The position numbers and the translations under genes are program-made. DNA of 35,819 bases from Planctomycetaceae bacterium UBA2671 (GTDB taxonomy: Bacteria > Planctomycetota > Planctomycetia > Planctomycetales > Planctomycetaceae), in the NCBI GenBank assembly GCA_002359185.1, contig DEML01000057.1, forward strand, positions 1-35,819, written 5' to 3'. Below the pieces are notes generated by a model. That model worked only from the letters and a program-made list of their open reading frames with translations, made no database searches and was not told the DNA's origin. Below, one piece after another: positions 18,014-30,988 of the stretch (its first letter is position 1; each line of letters begins with the position of its first letter).

Positions 18014-21000
18014 TTGTACTGGTTAGCAGAAGTTTGTGTAAAGCGGCCTGTGTTCGCACTAATGCTGATTCTGGCATTGGTTGTGGCTGGAGTTGTGGCG
18101 TTTCCTCAGCTGGGTGTCGATCGCTTTCCCAATATGGATATGCCTTCGATTTACGTCAGCACAAATTATCCCGGAGCCGCTGCTCAGGAAGTCGAATCGG
18201 AAGTCAGTTCGGTTATTGAAGATGCCGTCGCGACGGTGGCGGGGATCGATGAACTGCGGTCCATCTCTCGCGATGGTCGTTCGTTCGTCATCATTACGTT
18301 CAATCTCGAACGCGAAATTGACCCGGCTACTCAGGATGTTCGTGATGCCGTCGCCAGTGTGATTAATCAGTTACCCCCGAATATCGATCCCCCCGTTGTC
18401 CAGAAGCGAGATCTGGAGTCGTCACCGATTATGACGCTGACGGTCTCCGGTCCGAGAACAGCTCGCGAGTTGTATCTGTTTGCCGATCGTTACGTCAAAA
18501 ACGTGATTGAATCTTCTCCCGGCGTCGGCGAAGTTTCGATAGCAGGGGCTGCGGATCGCGCTGTGCAGGTCGATGTCGAAGCCGATCGCCTCGCTGCGTA
18601 CAACCTTTCCATCTTGCAGGTTCGTGATGCTCTCCAGCGACAGAACACCGAAGTTCCCGGTGGGCGTTTCGATCAGGGATTACGCGAACGAGCCATGCGC
18701 ACGATGGGCCGTGTTGATGAGTCGGAAAAGTTTGACGACCTTGTGGTCGACTCCGTCAACGGCACCCCAATTCGCCTAAGCGATCTCGGCACAGTGACCG
18801 ATGGCACCAAAGAAGTCCGCACCGTCGCCCGGCTCAATCAGGCTCCGGCTGTGGTGCTACAGGTGCAGCGGCAATCGGGCGAAAACACGGTCGCTGTCAT
18901 TGAAGGTCTGAAAAAGTTATTGCCCCGCAGTCAGGAGTTACTGCCACCGGATGTGAAGGTTTCCATCATTCAGGATCAGTCCCGCTACATCGTGGCGGCT
19001 CTGGAAGAAATTGAACACCACCTCATTTCCGGCAGTATCCTCGCCTGCATCACAGTGCTAATTTTTATGCGTTCCTGGCGATCGACGATTATCGCTTCTG
19101 TCGCCATACCCGCTTCCATCATTGCCTCATTCGCCTTCATGAAATGGTTTGGCTTTACGCTCAATAATGTGACCATGCTCGCCCTTGTCTTGATGGTCGG
19201 TGTTGTGATTGACGATGCGATTGTCGTTTTGGAAAACGTCTTTCACTGCATCGAAGAAAAGGGGATGAATCCGACGCAGGCTGCGATAATCGGCACCAAG
19301 GAAATCGGCCTGGCCGTCCTTGCCACCACAATTTCTCTGGTGATTGTCTTCCTGCCCGTTTCGTTCCTTTCCAGTGTAACGGGTCGACTACTTTATCAGT
19401 TCGGACTGACAGCCACTGTTGCGATTCTGGTTTCGATGCTCGTCAGCTTCTCGCTCACACCAATGATGTGCAGCAAACTGCTCAAGCCGGGCATGGCTAG
19501 TCCCGATGGACCTTCTTCCCGGACCGGTTTTTATCACTGGATGGAAACCACTTATTTATGGATGTTGCGAGTCTCACTCAAATGTCGCTGGCTGGTTCTG
19601 CTGGTTTCGGTCGCCGTCATTTACAGCAATGTACCGCTCTATCATCTGGTGAAGCAGGATTATATTCCGCTCAATGTGGATGAATCTGAGTTTGAAGTAC
19701 GGATGGAAGCCAAGCAGGGAGCTACCCTCAAATCGACAAACGAAGTCGTCCTGCAGGCCGAAGACGAATTGATGCAGATTGACGGAATCGAAACGATTCT
19801 CGTCAGTGCCGGATCTCGTGGCTTCGGCGAGGTCAATCGAGCAGAGATTTTCGTTCGGCTGACAGACAGTGAAGAACGAACATTTTCATTGGGACGCTTT
19901 TTTGCGGGCGCGATCCGCGGGGACTTTCAGGCCGCGTTTCGAGGCAACTTCACGCAGCGTGAGAAAATGGCCGAAGTGCGTAAACGTCTCAATACGATTC
20001 CTGATGTACGGGTTTCCGTCCGCAATTTGACTTCTCTCCGCCAGGGCGCTCCGGTCGATATCGACTTCTCGATTACAGGCCCCGACATGGACAGCCTGCT
20101 CGCTTTCAGTACCGAAATGCGAAATCGAGCCAAAGAGATTCCCGGCATCGTCGATGTCTATTCGACTCTGCAGATCGATAACCCAGAACTGCTCGTGCAG
20201 ATTGATCGTGAACGAGCAGCCGCTCTGGGAATTGATGTGATGGAAATTGCCGATACTCTTCGGGTCGCTGTCGGTGGAGATGATCGTGTTTCCCGATATC
20301 GCGACCGGACTGTGGATGATGCCTATGATGTTGAACTGCGTCTCGTCGGCATTGATCGAGATGATGTGCAGTCGGTTTCCCAGTTGTATGTGCGGGCTAA
20401 TCCGACTGCATCTCAGGAAGCGATTAATGAGATTATCGACAGATCCCGTACGCCACTCACGCGAATTGATAATGTCGTCGATTTCGAATTCAGCGAAGCC
20501 GCTTCTCGTATCGACCGTTTGAATCGTCAACGGATGGTAGCCGTGCGGGCGAATATCGCCAGTGGATACGCATTAGGTGATCGCATTGATGCCATGAATG
20601 CTCTGGCTGAAGAAATCGGGATTCCGGATGGCTTCAACACGCTCGTCCTCGGTGGTGGACGGGAACTTGAACGCACGCTCGAAGACTTCGCCTGGACGAT
20701 GGTTCTTTCGTTTATCTTCATGTATATCGTGCTGGCTGCTCAGTACGAAAACCTGATCTATCCGCTCGTCATCCTGCTCTCACTCCCGCTAGCGGTACCG
20801 TTCGGATTGCTCAGCCTGCATATTGGCGGAGAAACCCTCAACCTCTATTCCGCCCTCGGAATTCTGGTGCTGTTCGGTGTGGTGAAGAAAGCCGCCATTC
20901 TACAGATCGATCATACGAATGCCCTGCGACGCGAAGGGATGGAACGACATCCCGCCATCATCCAGGCCAATCGCGACCGCTTGCGACCCATCCTGATGAC

Positions 21001-21244
21001 CACCCTCTCCTTCGTCGCCGGCCTGATCCCACTGCTCATCGCCACCGGCCCCGGAGCCGAAGAACGCCGATCCATCGCCGTCCTCGCCGTCGGCGGCCAA
21101 ACCCTGTCACTCCTGTTGACCCTGCTGGCGATACCTGTACTGTATACATTCTTTGATGATATCTCGCAGTGGTTTGTGAAGCAACCGGTGCCGGTTGAGA
21201 AGTCGGTTAGTAAGCCGATTGAGACGCCGGAGTTGGTTTCGTAG
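18014..21244 (+). CDS. RND efflux permease (AcrB/HAE1-like)
   Basis: Proton-driven RND transporter of 1076 residues, the normal size. It forms an inner-membrane trimer with two periplasmic halves and twelve transmembrane helices. Evidence: the N-terminus WLAEVCVKRPVFALMLIL (TM1), the porter-domain start FPNMDMPSIYVSTNYPGA, and TM4 LVLMVGVVIDDAIVVLEN with the paired proton-relay Asp400 and Asp401. TM10 contains GVVKKAAILQIDHTN with its conserved Lys, and PILMTTLSFVAGLIPL completes the C-terminal repeat. The start is a TTG at 18014, preceded by gagga 7 nt upstream. No ATG lies nearby and the family alignment requires this N-terminus. It forms an operon-like pair with the adaptor, although repeat hairpins separate them. 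The substrate is unknown: drugs, lipids or other hydrophobic molecules. Confidence 0.93.
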   Translation: MYWLAEVCVKRPVFALMLILALVVAGVVAFPQLGVDRFPNMDMPSIYVSTNYPGAAAQEVESEVSSVIEDAVATVAGIDELRSISRDGRSFVIITFNLEREIDPATQDVRDAVASVINQLPPNIDPPVVQKRDLESSPIMTLTVSGPRTARELYLFADRYVKNVIESSPGVGEVSIAGAADRAVQVDVEADRLAAYNLSILQVRDALQRQNTEVPGGRFDQGLRERAMRTMGRVDESEKFDDLVVDSVNGTPIRLSDLGTVTDGTKEVRTVARLNQAPAVVLQVQRQSGENTVAVIEGLKKLLPRSQELLPPDVKVSIIQDQSRYIVAALEEIEHHLISGSILACITVLIFMRSWRSTIIASVAIPASIIASFAFMKWFGFTLNNVTMLALVLMVGVVIDDAIVVLENVFHCIEEKGMNPTQAAIIGTKEIGLAVLATTISLVIVFLPVSFLSSVTGRLLYQFGLTATVAILVSMLVSFSLTPMMCSKLLKPGMASPDGPSSRTGFYHWMETTYLWMLRVSLKCRWLVLLVSVAVIYSNVPLYHLVKQDYIPLNVDESEFEVRMEAKQGATLKSTNEVVLQAEDELMQIDGIETILVSAGSRGFGEVNRAEIFVRLTDSEERTFSLGRFFAGAIRGDFQAAFRGNFTQREKMAEVRKRLNTIPDVRVSVRNLTSLRQGAPVDIDFSITGPDMDSLLAFSTEMRNRAKEIPGIVDVYSTLQIDNPELLVQIDRERAAALGIDVMEIADTLRVAVGGDDRVSRYRDRTVDDAYDVELRLVGIDRDDVQSVSQLYVRANPTASQEAINEIIDRSRTPLTRIDNVVDFEFSEAASRIDRLNRQRMVAVRANIASGYALGDRIDAMNALAEEIGIPDGFNTLVLGGGRELERTLEDFAWTMVLSFIFMYIVLAAQYENLIYPLVILLSLPLAVPFGLLSLHIGGETLNLYSALGILVLFGVVKKAAILQIDHTNALRREGMERHPAIIQANRDRLRPILMTTLSFVAGLIPLLIATGPGAEERRSIAVLAVGGQTLSLLLTLLAIPVLYTFFDDISQWFVKQPVPVEKSVSKPIETPELVS

Positions 21245-21353
21245 TTGATAGATTAAGCGGTAGAATTGAAATGCAATCCTTGAATCGGCTTCATTCTTAA
21301 AAGGATGCGTTCCCTATACACAATGCCTAACTCAGTTCGGAATTTATGACGAC

Positions 21354-22076
21354 ATGAAAATCCCTATAATCAAAGGCATAATCGACCGTCGCATTCTCGC
21401 CAATTACCGAATTGACCCCGATGTCATCAAAAGAATCATTCCCTCTCCATTCCGACCAAAACTCGTTGCCGGATGTGGTATGGGCGGGATTTGTTTAATT
21501 CGAATCTCTGGCTTGCGACCTGTCAATTTCCCTTTACCTATTGGGATACGTGCGGAAAACTGTGCCCATCGTTTTGCTGTTGAATGGGACACATCCGAAG
21601 GGATTAAAGAAGGAGTTTACATTCCCAGGCGTGATACGTCATCCGTAATAAATGCTTTTGCTGGTGGTCGCATTTTTCCGGGAATCCAACATCGTGCAAA
21701 ATTTGATATTCGAGAGGAAGACAATAGCTTCCATATTGCACTCCGCTCTCATGACGGGACAACTCATGTTGAAATTGATGCAAAGATAAATGCCGAGCTT
21801 CCCGACGATTCAGTTTTTAAAACTCTGGATGAAGCTTCTGCATTCTTCAAGGAGGGTTCAGTGGGCTTTTCGCCGATTGCTCGTTCCAAATCTTATGACT
21901 GCATAGAGCTTCGAACTAAAACCTGGGCAGTAAATTCTCTTGATGTCCAACACATACATTCGAGTTTTTTTGAGGAATCATTCAACTTCCCGAAAAATAC
22001 AGCAGTGTTTGATCATGCTCTTCTAATGAGAAACATTGACCATGAGTGGCATGGTCACGATAAGCTGTATTGTTGA
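21354..22076 (+). CDS. DUF2071-like protein
   Basis: A 240-residue protein resembling the DUF2071/YqjF group, which is related in fold to acetoacetate decarboxylase. The early segment ILANYRIDPDVIKRIIPSPF has the common 'x-NYxVDPxxL...lP' look of that group, and the region to ~150 follows its strand pattern. No signal peptide or transmembrane segment is evident. The catalytic role is unknown in the family. The start at 21354 lacks a clear Shine-Dalgarno. It stands alone between the RND pump and the DUF1559 gene, with gaps of 109 and 457 bp. Confidence 0.6.
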   Translation: MKIPIIKGIIDRRILANYRIDPDVIKRIIPSPFRPKLVAGCGMGGICLIRISGLRPVNFPLPIGIRAENCAHRFAVEWDTSEGIKEGVYIPRRDTSSVINAFAGGRIFPGIQHRAKFDIREEDNSFHIALRSHDGTTHVEIDAKINAELPDDSVFKTLDEASAFFKEGSVGFSPIARSKSYDCIELRTKTWAVNSLDVQHIHSSFFEESFNFPKNTAVFDHALLMRNIDHEWHGHDKLYC

Positions 22077-22230
22077 TGTAGTTGAAACAAGTTGAAGCAA
22101 ACCAGTTCTCTGTATTGCAGATACACATGAGGTTTACTGTCCATAATTAATTTAATTCTCGCGTTCCTGCAAAGATATTCTCTTTGTAAGATCTTTCGAA
22201 ATGATTCCCCACCCTTCTGTGACGGCGCCA

Positions 22231-22258
22231 CCCAGAGAACTCTGCGAGATTCTCTGGG
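22231..22258. repeat. Intergenic hairpin
   Basis: The arms cccagagaa (22231-22239) and ttctctggg (22250-22258) pair perfectly over 9 bp with a 10-nt loop, 155 bp after the DUF2071-like gene. There is no T-tract. The 457-bp gap 22077-22533 otherwise holds AT-rich sequence, a possible promoter (22396-22424) and a small palindrome, tcagctt/aagctga (22474-22480 and 22483-22489), in the presumed leader of the DUF1559 gene. I see no gene in it. Confidence 0.4.
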
Positions 22259-22395
22259 CTACCCGCTTCCCGCTCACAGCACCTAACATGTGATCACATG
22301 AATACATTTAATCGTTATCAGCTAATAAAATTATCGTTAAGTCATAAGCATAGCTAATAATAAACCACTATTTCCCATAAATACCATTTCATAGG

Positions 22396-22424
22396 TTGAC
22401 GTCCTTATCCCACCGTTCTAATGT
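22396..22424 (+). promoter_or_regulatory. Possible sigma-70-like promoter of the DUF1559 gene
   Basis: TTGACG (22396-22401) matches five of six bases of the -35 consensus. It is followed after 17 bp by TAATGT (22419-22424), a weak -10. A transcript from here would have a ~100-nt leader. This rests on spacing and the -35 match only. Confidence 0.3.
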
Positions 22425-22533
22425 AGTAATATTACCTACGCAGCATACCCACCATATTTGTTATTCATGCGGATCAGCTTGAAAGCTGAGATCTCCCCAT
22501 TTTCATTTTCACGATTATTACAAGGAAAATCCA

Positions 22534-23625
22534 ATGAATTTAAGGCAGCTTAGTAGAAGAAACGCGTTTACACTGATTGAACTACTAGTAGTGATCGCAA
22601 TTATAGCTATCCTTGTGGCTTTGCTTCTGCCAGCTGTTCAGCAGGCTCGCGAAGCGGCCCGTCGCAGTTCATGTAAGAACAATCTAAAGCAAATTGGCCT
22701 GGCCTTCCATAATTATCATGATGTTTATCGTTGCCTGCCTTATCGTTCCGGTGGCACAGGATCCTGCACATCTGTCAGCACTTCAATTGGCTCTCGACGA
22801 AATGGAAACTGCTCACGCCTTAGTGGTTTTTATTCGATATTACCTTTCGTCGAACAAAATGCTCTGTTTGATGCCATTAGTGCTGGTGATCCCAGTATTC
22901 CGATTTCGCCGGGTGGTCCGGGAGGCTGGGAAGGTTGGTCAGTCTGGAGCAATGCGGTTATTCCAGGATATTTATGCCCTTCAGATCCTGGGTTTAACGT
23001 TAGCGCACCTCGCTCTAACAGCTATGCCTTCTGTGTGGGAGACAACGCCAGCGGTATCAATGGCAGCAATGTTCGGGGATTGTTCGGACGAAATTCGAAA
23101 GTCGCCTTCCGGGATATCACCGATGGCTTGAGCAATACCATCGCGATGGGTGAACATGTGAGAGCAGAAGCGGGCGAGACGACTACTGGAAACAGAAATC
23201 GGATTCGCCAGTCGATCGTCAATGGAGTGACGCCACTCACACCATCCAACTGTAAAGCGACTGTTGTGAATGGTCAATTTTCGGCTGGGCTTCCTGTCAA
23301 AGCCAAACATGGGAACTCTCTGTGGGACGGTCAGGCTGAGCGTTGTGCGTTCGGTACGATCCTGGCCCCAAACAATCCTTCCTGCTCCAACGGCACAAAT
23401 GTAAACGCAGATAACGGGACTGCGATATTGACCGCTTCCAGCGAACATAAAGGGGGCGCTCAGTTCCTGTTGGCTGATGGTTCTGTCCGCTTCATCAGTG
23501 AAAACATTGATGCCGGGGACGCAAACGCCGCTCCTCCTGGAGGTGGCTCCGGTGTTCAGACTCCGTACGGAGTCTGGGGATCACTGGGTACCAAGCAGGG
23601 TGGTGAAGTTGTCGGAGAATTCTAA
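22534..23625 (+). CDS. DUF1559 protein with prepilin-type N-terminus
   Basis: A 363-residue planctomycete-type protein of the DUF1559 family. Residues 9-35 read RRNAFTLIELLVVIAIIAIL..., a class III (type IV pilin-like) signal. A prepilin peptidase would cut before Phe12, leaving Glu16 as the conserved Glu5 of the mature protein. The DUF1559 start, VQQAREAARRSSCKNNLKQI followed by GLAFHNYHD, comes directly after. The C-terminus has the GGAQFLLADGSVRFISENID element preceded by His, corresponding to the H-X9-DG motif. These proteins are present in dozens to hundreds of copies in planctomycete genomes and are thought to be pseudopilin-like surface or secretion components. The precise role is unknown. 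The start at 22534 has caagg upstream. Confidence 0.93.
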   Translation: MNLRQLSRRNAFTLIELLVVIAIIAILVALLLPAVQQAREAARRSSCKNNLKQIGLAFHNYHDVYRCLPYRSGGTGSCTSVSTSIGSRRNGNCSRLSGFYSILPFVEQNALFDAISAGDPSIPISPGGPGGWEGWSVWSNAVIPGYLCPSDPGFNVSAPRSNSYAFCVGDNASGINGSNVRGLFGRNSKVAFRDITDGLSNTIAMGEHVRAEAGETTTGNRNRIRQSIVNGVTPLTPSNCKATVVNGQFSAGLPVKAKHGNSLWDGQAERCAFGTILAPNNPSCSNGTNVNADNGTAILTASSEHKGGAQFLLADGSVRFISENIDAGDANAAPPGGGSGVQTPYGVWGSLGTKQGGEVVGEF

Positions 23626-23653
23626 AGAATCCTGTTATAAAGCTTCATGATTG

Positions 23654-23699
23654 AGAACCCTGATCTGCCTAGTAGCCTGTGGCATTTCAGGGTTCTTTT
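23654..23699 (+). terminator. Terminator of the DUF1559 gene
   Basis: The arms agaaccctga (23654-23663) and tcagggttct (23687-23696) pair perfectly over 10 bp with a 23-nt loop and are followed by ttt. It lies 28 bp after the stop codon in the gap between convergent genes. Confidence 0.75.
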
Positions 23700-23780
23700 C
23701 AATTCGCATCGAGCAGAATTAAGATGTAAAATTCGACGAAAGAGCAGGCCGTTTCGTCTCCGATTGAAATTTTCAACGTA

Positions 23781-27299
<3,519 letters not shown>

Positions 27300-27596
27300 G
27301 AGATTTCCTCGATGAGGTGCCTGCGGCTGAATATATCAACAAATAACCATACCATATTTCATTGGAAAAATGATAACTGAATTTTACGGAATTCGGATTT
27401 CCGCTACTTAGAGCCGTTTCCCGGAATGTGTAGCGGGTGGTAGACTGAAATATAGGCCTCAAATCATCAAAAAGCCGCTAAAGATATCTGCATACCGCAG
27501 TAGGATCACAGAACCAGTTAGAAAGTCGTTGACGCCTCCTCTCAAGCAAGATATAACCAATGATAGATTAACTTGCATTGATGTATGGAGCTCACT

Positions 27597-28496
27597 ATGA
27601 CTTCAATTCTGGTAGTTGATGACTCCCTGTTTGATCTGAAACGGGCTCAACACCTTCTTCAAAAACAAATTCCGGATTCACAGATTCTCACCGCCAGCGA
27701 TGGCGTGAGTGCGTTGGAGATCATTGCGGAATCAAATCCCCAAGTCGTGGTCACCGATTTGCAGATGCCCAATATGAATGGGCTGGAACTGGTGATGGAA
27801 GCTCAGGAACGTTTTCCTTTAATTCCTATTGTGCTTATGACGGCTGCGGGCAGTGAAAAAATAGCCGCGGAAGCATTGACGAAGGGAGCCGCGAGTTATG
27901 TTCCGAAAAGCCAGCTGGCAGTCGATCTGGCCGCTGTCGTTTCTCGCCTGCTGGGTCTGGCACGCGAGAAAAATCATCAGCAACGATTGCTCAATTCGCT
28001 CTCCGAAGCAACGTTTGTCATGGAAAATGATCGGAATCTCCATTCCACGTTCGTCCATGAATTTCGTCATGCACTCGAAATGAGGAAAATGTTTTCCGAG
28101 AACGACTGTTTTCGCATCACCACAGCTATCGATGAAGCCCTCTCCAATGCCTATTTTCATGGCAATCTGGAAGTCAGTTCCAAACTACGCGAGCAGGATT
28201 TGCATTCCTTTGAGGCACTGGCTCATAAACGGCAGTCTCAGGAACCGTATTGCGATCGACAAATTCGAGTGCATATTCGGTTCGATGCGGGCTTAACGGT
28301 GACCATCAGTGATGAAGGTCCAGGGTTTGATCCCGGAAGTCTTCCTGATCCATTTTCTGATGGTTTCGCAGAACGCCCTTGCGGTCGCGGCGTTTTGCTG
28401 ATGAAATCGTTTATGGATGATGTACAATTTAACAAGCGAGGCAATCAGGTTATACTTTTCAAAAACAGCAGTTCTCTTACGGGTGTCTCCTCATGA
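27597..28496 (+). CDS. Response-regulator receiver fused to RsbW-like HATPase
   Basis: A 299-residue two-domain protein. The N-terminal receiver (1-120) is complete, with acidic pair Asp8/Asp9, phospho-acceptor Asp54 (VVVTDLQMPNMNG) and Lys104 (SYVPKS). The C-terminal half (about 145-290) is a serine-kinase-like HATPase of the RsbW/SpoIIAB type: N box TAIDEALSNAYFHGN (Asn184), G1 ISDEGPGFDP and G2 CGRGVLLMKSF. RsbW-like proteins bind and phosphorylate STAS antagonists and may hold a sigma factor. A receiver in front would let a phosphorelay switch that activity. I chose the ATG at 27597 because ggag lies 6 nt upstream; the ATG at 27585 is less well placed. It overlaps the STAS gene by 4 bp (ATGA), indicating translational coupling. 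The 297-bp divergent gap to the kinase shows no clear operator. Confidence 0.9.
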   Translation: MTSILVVDDSLFDLKRAQHLLQKQIPDSQILTASDGVSALEIIAESNPQVVVTDLQMPNMNGLELVMEAQERFPLIPIVLMTAAGSEKIAAEALTKGAASYVPKSQLAVDLAAVVSRLLGLAREKNHQQRLLNSLSEATFVMENDRNLHSTFVHEFRHALEMRKMFSENDCFRITTAIDEALSNAYFHGNLEVSSKLREQDLHSFEALAHKRQSQEPYCDRQIRVHIRFDAGLTVTISDEGPGFDPGSLPDPFSDGFAERPCGRGVLLMKSFMDDVQFNKRGNQVILFKNSSSLTGVSS

Positions 28497-28849
28497 GTCA
28501 GCAATCTCACTATACAATTTCGCGAGACCAGCAGACACTTATCTTCAATGTTTGTGAATTGGCTCGATTCGAGACTTCAGATTATCGAAAAAAAATCGAG
28601 AATGATTTGCATTGCCCGGAATTCCAGGATTGCCAGAATGCAATCGTCGACTGTGCCGGGCTCAACTATGCGAATTCTCTCTTTCTGGAATCGCTGCTCT
28701 ACATTGCAGCCGATATTAAACGACGGGGTGGTAAATTCTGCGTCTGTGGTGTCGAACCCTTCGTTCACGAATTAATTCAGATCACACATCTTAATCAACG
28801 CTGGCCAATCTACGCAAATTTGGAAGAAGCCAAAGCTGCGATCCAATAA
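28493..28849 (+). CDS. STAS-domain protein (anti-sigma antagonist-like)
   Basis: A 118-residue STAS-domain protein, the size of SpoIIAA/RsbV. The core AIVDCAGLNYANSLFLESLL, followed by YIAADIKRRGGKFCVCGVEP, matches the beta-strand/helix arrangement around the usual phosphorylation site. In SpoIIAA the site reads DSSG, and the second Ser is phosphorylated. The aligned residues here are NSLF, so Ser62 remains but the canonical phospho-Ser position is Leu63. It overlaps the upstream receiver-HATPase gene by 4 bp and would be its binding partner. Whether it is still phosphorylated is open. No PP2C phosphatase or sigma factor gene is nearby. Confidence 0.85.
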   Translation: MSQQSHYTISRDQQTLIFNVCELARFETSDYRKKIENDLHCPEFQDCQNAIVDCAGLNYANSLFLESLLYIAADIKRRGGKFCVCGVEPFVHELIQITHLNQRWPIYANLEEAKAAIQ

Positions 28850-28934
28850 CAGATCATCAAATTCTGTTTGCTGGATTGCTATTGTCTTTCATCGAAGACC
28901 AGTTTCTCCTTCTTATTGCAACTGTCAGGATCCC

Positions 28935-30845
28935 ATGTTTTCACGATCGATGAGCGTCTGTCTGTTGCTTCTGTCTTTCGTTGCGATGATTTCAACACAA
29001 GAAACCTTCGCCGAACCTCCTCCTCAGATGCAAATTGAAGGCATCCGGGAACCGTGGCGGAAAATTACGTTTCAGTTTACTGGGCCAACTTGCTCTGAAT
29101 TGTCAAAAGAGCCCAACCCGTTTCTGGATTATCGGCTGACGATGATTTTTCGGCATGAGCAATCTGGCAAAACATATTTTGTACCAGGTCATTTTGCTGC
29201 TGATGGAAATGCAGGCGAAACCTCTGCAACAGAAGGCTCCATTTGGCGAACTTATTTTTGCCCGAATCAGCCCGGGCTGTGGACCTGGAAGGTTGAGTTT
29301 GTCGAATGCAAAGATGTAGTCGTCATGGATGAACTCGATGCAATTGCTCTCTCTCGTCCCGTGAAGCCATTTGATCAATGGCAGGGTGAACTGGAAATTA
29401 AACCTGCTCCTGATGTCGCTCCGCTGACATATCAACGAGGTCGCCTGAGCCACCTTAAGGGACGTTATCTCACCTACGAGGGAAATCACGAAACCTACTG
29501 GAAAATGGGGCCAGACTCTCCAGAGACTTATCTCGCCTATTCAGGATTTGACGATACCGTTTCCCGGATTAAAAAAGGCCCACTGCTCACCTGGAAGCCT
29601 CATGAGCAGGACTGGCGAGAAGGTGATCCGCTCTGGAAGGGGAATCAAGGAAAAGGGATAATTGGTTCGTTGAACTACTTAAGTCACGCTGGCTGCAATG
29701 TCATCTCATTCCTCACCTACAATGCCGGAGGCGATGGCGATAACGTCTGGCCTTACGTATCCCGAGATGAAAAATTCCATTTCGATTGCTCCAAGCTCGA
29801 TCAATGGGGCATCGTGTTTGATCATGCTCAGGAAAGAAATCTCCTGTTGCATATCAAACTTCAGGAGACAGAGAACGATGACAATCGGCATGGTGGTAAA
29901 CGTGAGATCAAATCGACACCAACGGCACTCGATGCCGGGGATACTGAACGGGAACGCAAAGTCTATCTTCGTGAATTGGTCAGCAGATTTGGATATTTGC
30001 TAGCACTGGAATGGAATCTGGGGGAAGAGAATACGCAGACATTCGCACAACAGTTGGCGATGGCAAAATATCTGGAGGAAATTGATCCCTACGATCATCC
30101 CGTTGTCCTGCATACCTATCCCAACGAGCAAGACAAATCTTACGATCCCTATCTGAAAATTGATTCCCCATTGGCTGGACTCTCATTGCAGAATTCCTGG
30201 TCAGCGGTTTACGACCGTACCCTGTATTGGGTTAAACAGTCTCAGAAACATCACAAGCACTGGGTGATCTGCAACGACGAACAAGGGCCTGCGAGTCTGG
30301 GTGTACCTCCCGATCCAGGCTACGACGGATTCGATGGCATCGTTCAGGACAACGGCAAGGGTTACGACCTGCACGATATTCGTAGCGAAACGCTTTGGGG
30401 GAATCTGATGGCTGGCGGAGCCGGGGTGCAGTATTACTTTGGGTACAAACTGGCTGAGAATGATCTCGTTTGTGAGGATTTTCGCAGTCGGGAATTGTCC
30501 TGGAAATATGGCAAAGCGGCTCTGCAGATTCTGAAGAATTCAAAGTTTCCTTTAAGGAATTCTCAGCCCAATGATTCACTATTGAAAGGGAATTCGAAAC
30601 AGGATCACTGCCTGGCGGCTTCCGGTCAACACTGGTTGATTTATCTTTCCAGAGGTTCCAGCCAGATCGAGCTGAGTGTTCATAATTCCGGGGGAAACTA
30701 TGATGTGACTTGGTTTAATCCGATCAATAGCGAACAACTTCCAATTCAGTCAATAACTACATCCGCTGAGAAGCAGGTTGTACTGAAGAAACCCTTAGAG
30801 CCTTCTCAGCAGGACTGGATTGTGCTCGTTCGATCGAAATCGTAG
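28935..30845 (+). CDS. Secreted DUF5060 / glycosidase-like protein
   Basis: A 636-residue exported protein. The signal peptide covers residues 1-26, ending ETFA before EPPP. Residues ~30-135 fit DUF5060, a beta-sandwich found before glycosidase-like barrels; WRKITFQFTGP and the GLWTWKVEF strand are typical. Residues ~165-540 look like a TIM-barrel of the DUF4038/apiosidase-like group. LLALEWNLGEENTQTF, with its acidic residues, would be near the active site, and HWVICNDEQGP is a second acidic strand end. The last ~80 residues, including YDVTWFNPINSEQLP, resemble the 'putative collagen-binding' C-terminal domain (Collagen_bind_2). That name is historical and does not prove collagen binding. 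The likely role is extracellular polysaccharide or glycoprotein breakdown. It lies 143 bp upstream of the S9 peptidase on the same strand. Confidence 0.8.
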   Translation: MFSRSMSVCLLLLSFVAMISTQETFAEPPPQMQIEGIREPWRKITFQFTGPTCSELSKEPNPFLDYRLTMIFRHEQSGKTYFVPGHFAADGNAGETSATEGSIWRTYFCPNQPGLWTWKVEFVECKDVVVMDELDAIALSRPVKPFDQWQGELEIKPAPDVAPLTYQRGRLSHLKGRYLTYEGNHETYWKMGPDSPETYLAYSGFDDTVSRIKKGPLLTWKPHEQDWREGDPLWKGNQGKGIIGSLNYLSHAGCNVISFLTYNAGGDGDNVWPYVSRDEKFHFDCSKLDQWGIVFDHAQERNLLLHIKLQETENDDNRHGGKREIKSTPTALDAGDTERERKVYLRELVSRFGYLLALEWNLGEENTQTFAQQLAMAKYLEEIDPYDHPVVLHTYPNEQDKSYDPYLKIDSPLAGLSLQNSWSAVYDRTLYWVKQSQKHHKHWVICNDEQGPASLGVPPDPGYDGFDGIVQDNGKGYDLHDIRSETLWGNLMAGGAGVQYYFGYKLAENDLVCEDFRSRELSWKYGKAALQILKNSKFPLRNSQPNDSLLKGNSKQDHCLAASGQHWLIYLSRGSSQIELSVHNSGGNYDVTWFNPINSEQLPIQSITTSAEKQVVLKKPLEPSQQDWIVLVRSKS

Positions 30846-30988
30846 AGAATCTCGTCAAGTCAACATATTTAGACAACGGTTTCAGTTGGTAAGTTGGATT
30901 CAATCCTGAATTCTCAATAAGATGATCTGGGCAATACGTCCTTTTGTCCGAATCATTTCTGCTTGAGCCCATTGATTGAATTGAAATA

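Noticed and set aside
19886..20530. A 214-residue minus-strand frame inside the RND pump gene
   Set aside because: The plus-strand frame is clearly the conserved transporter, and the antisense product has no family features.
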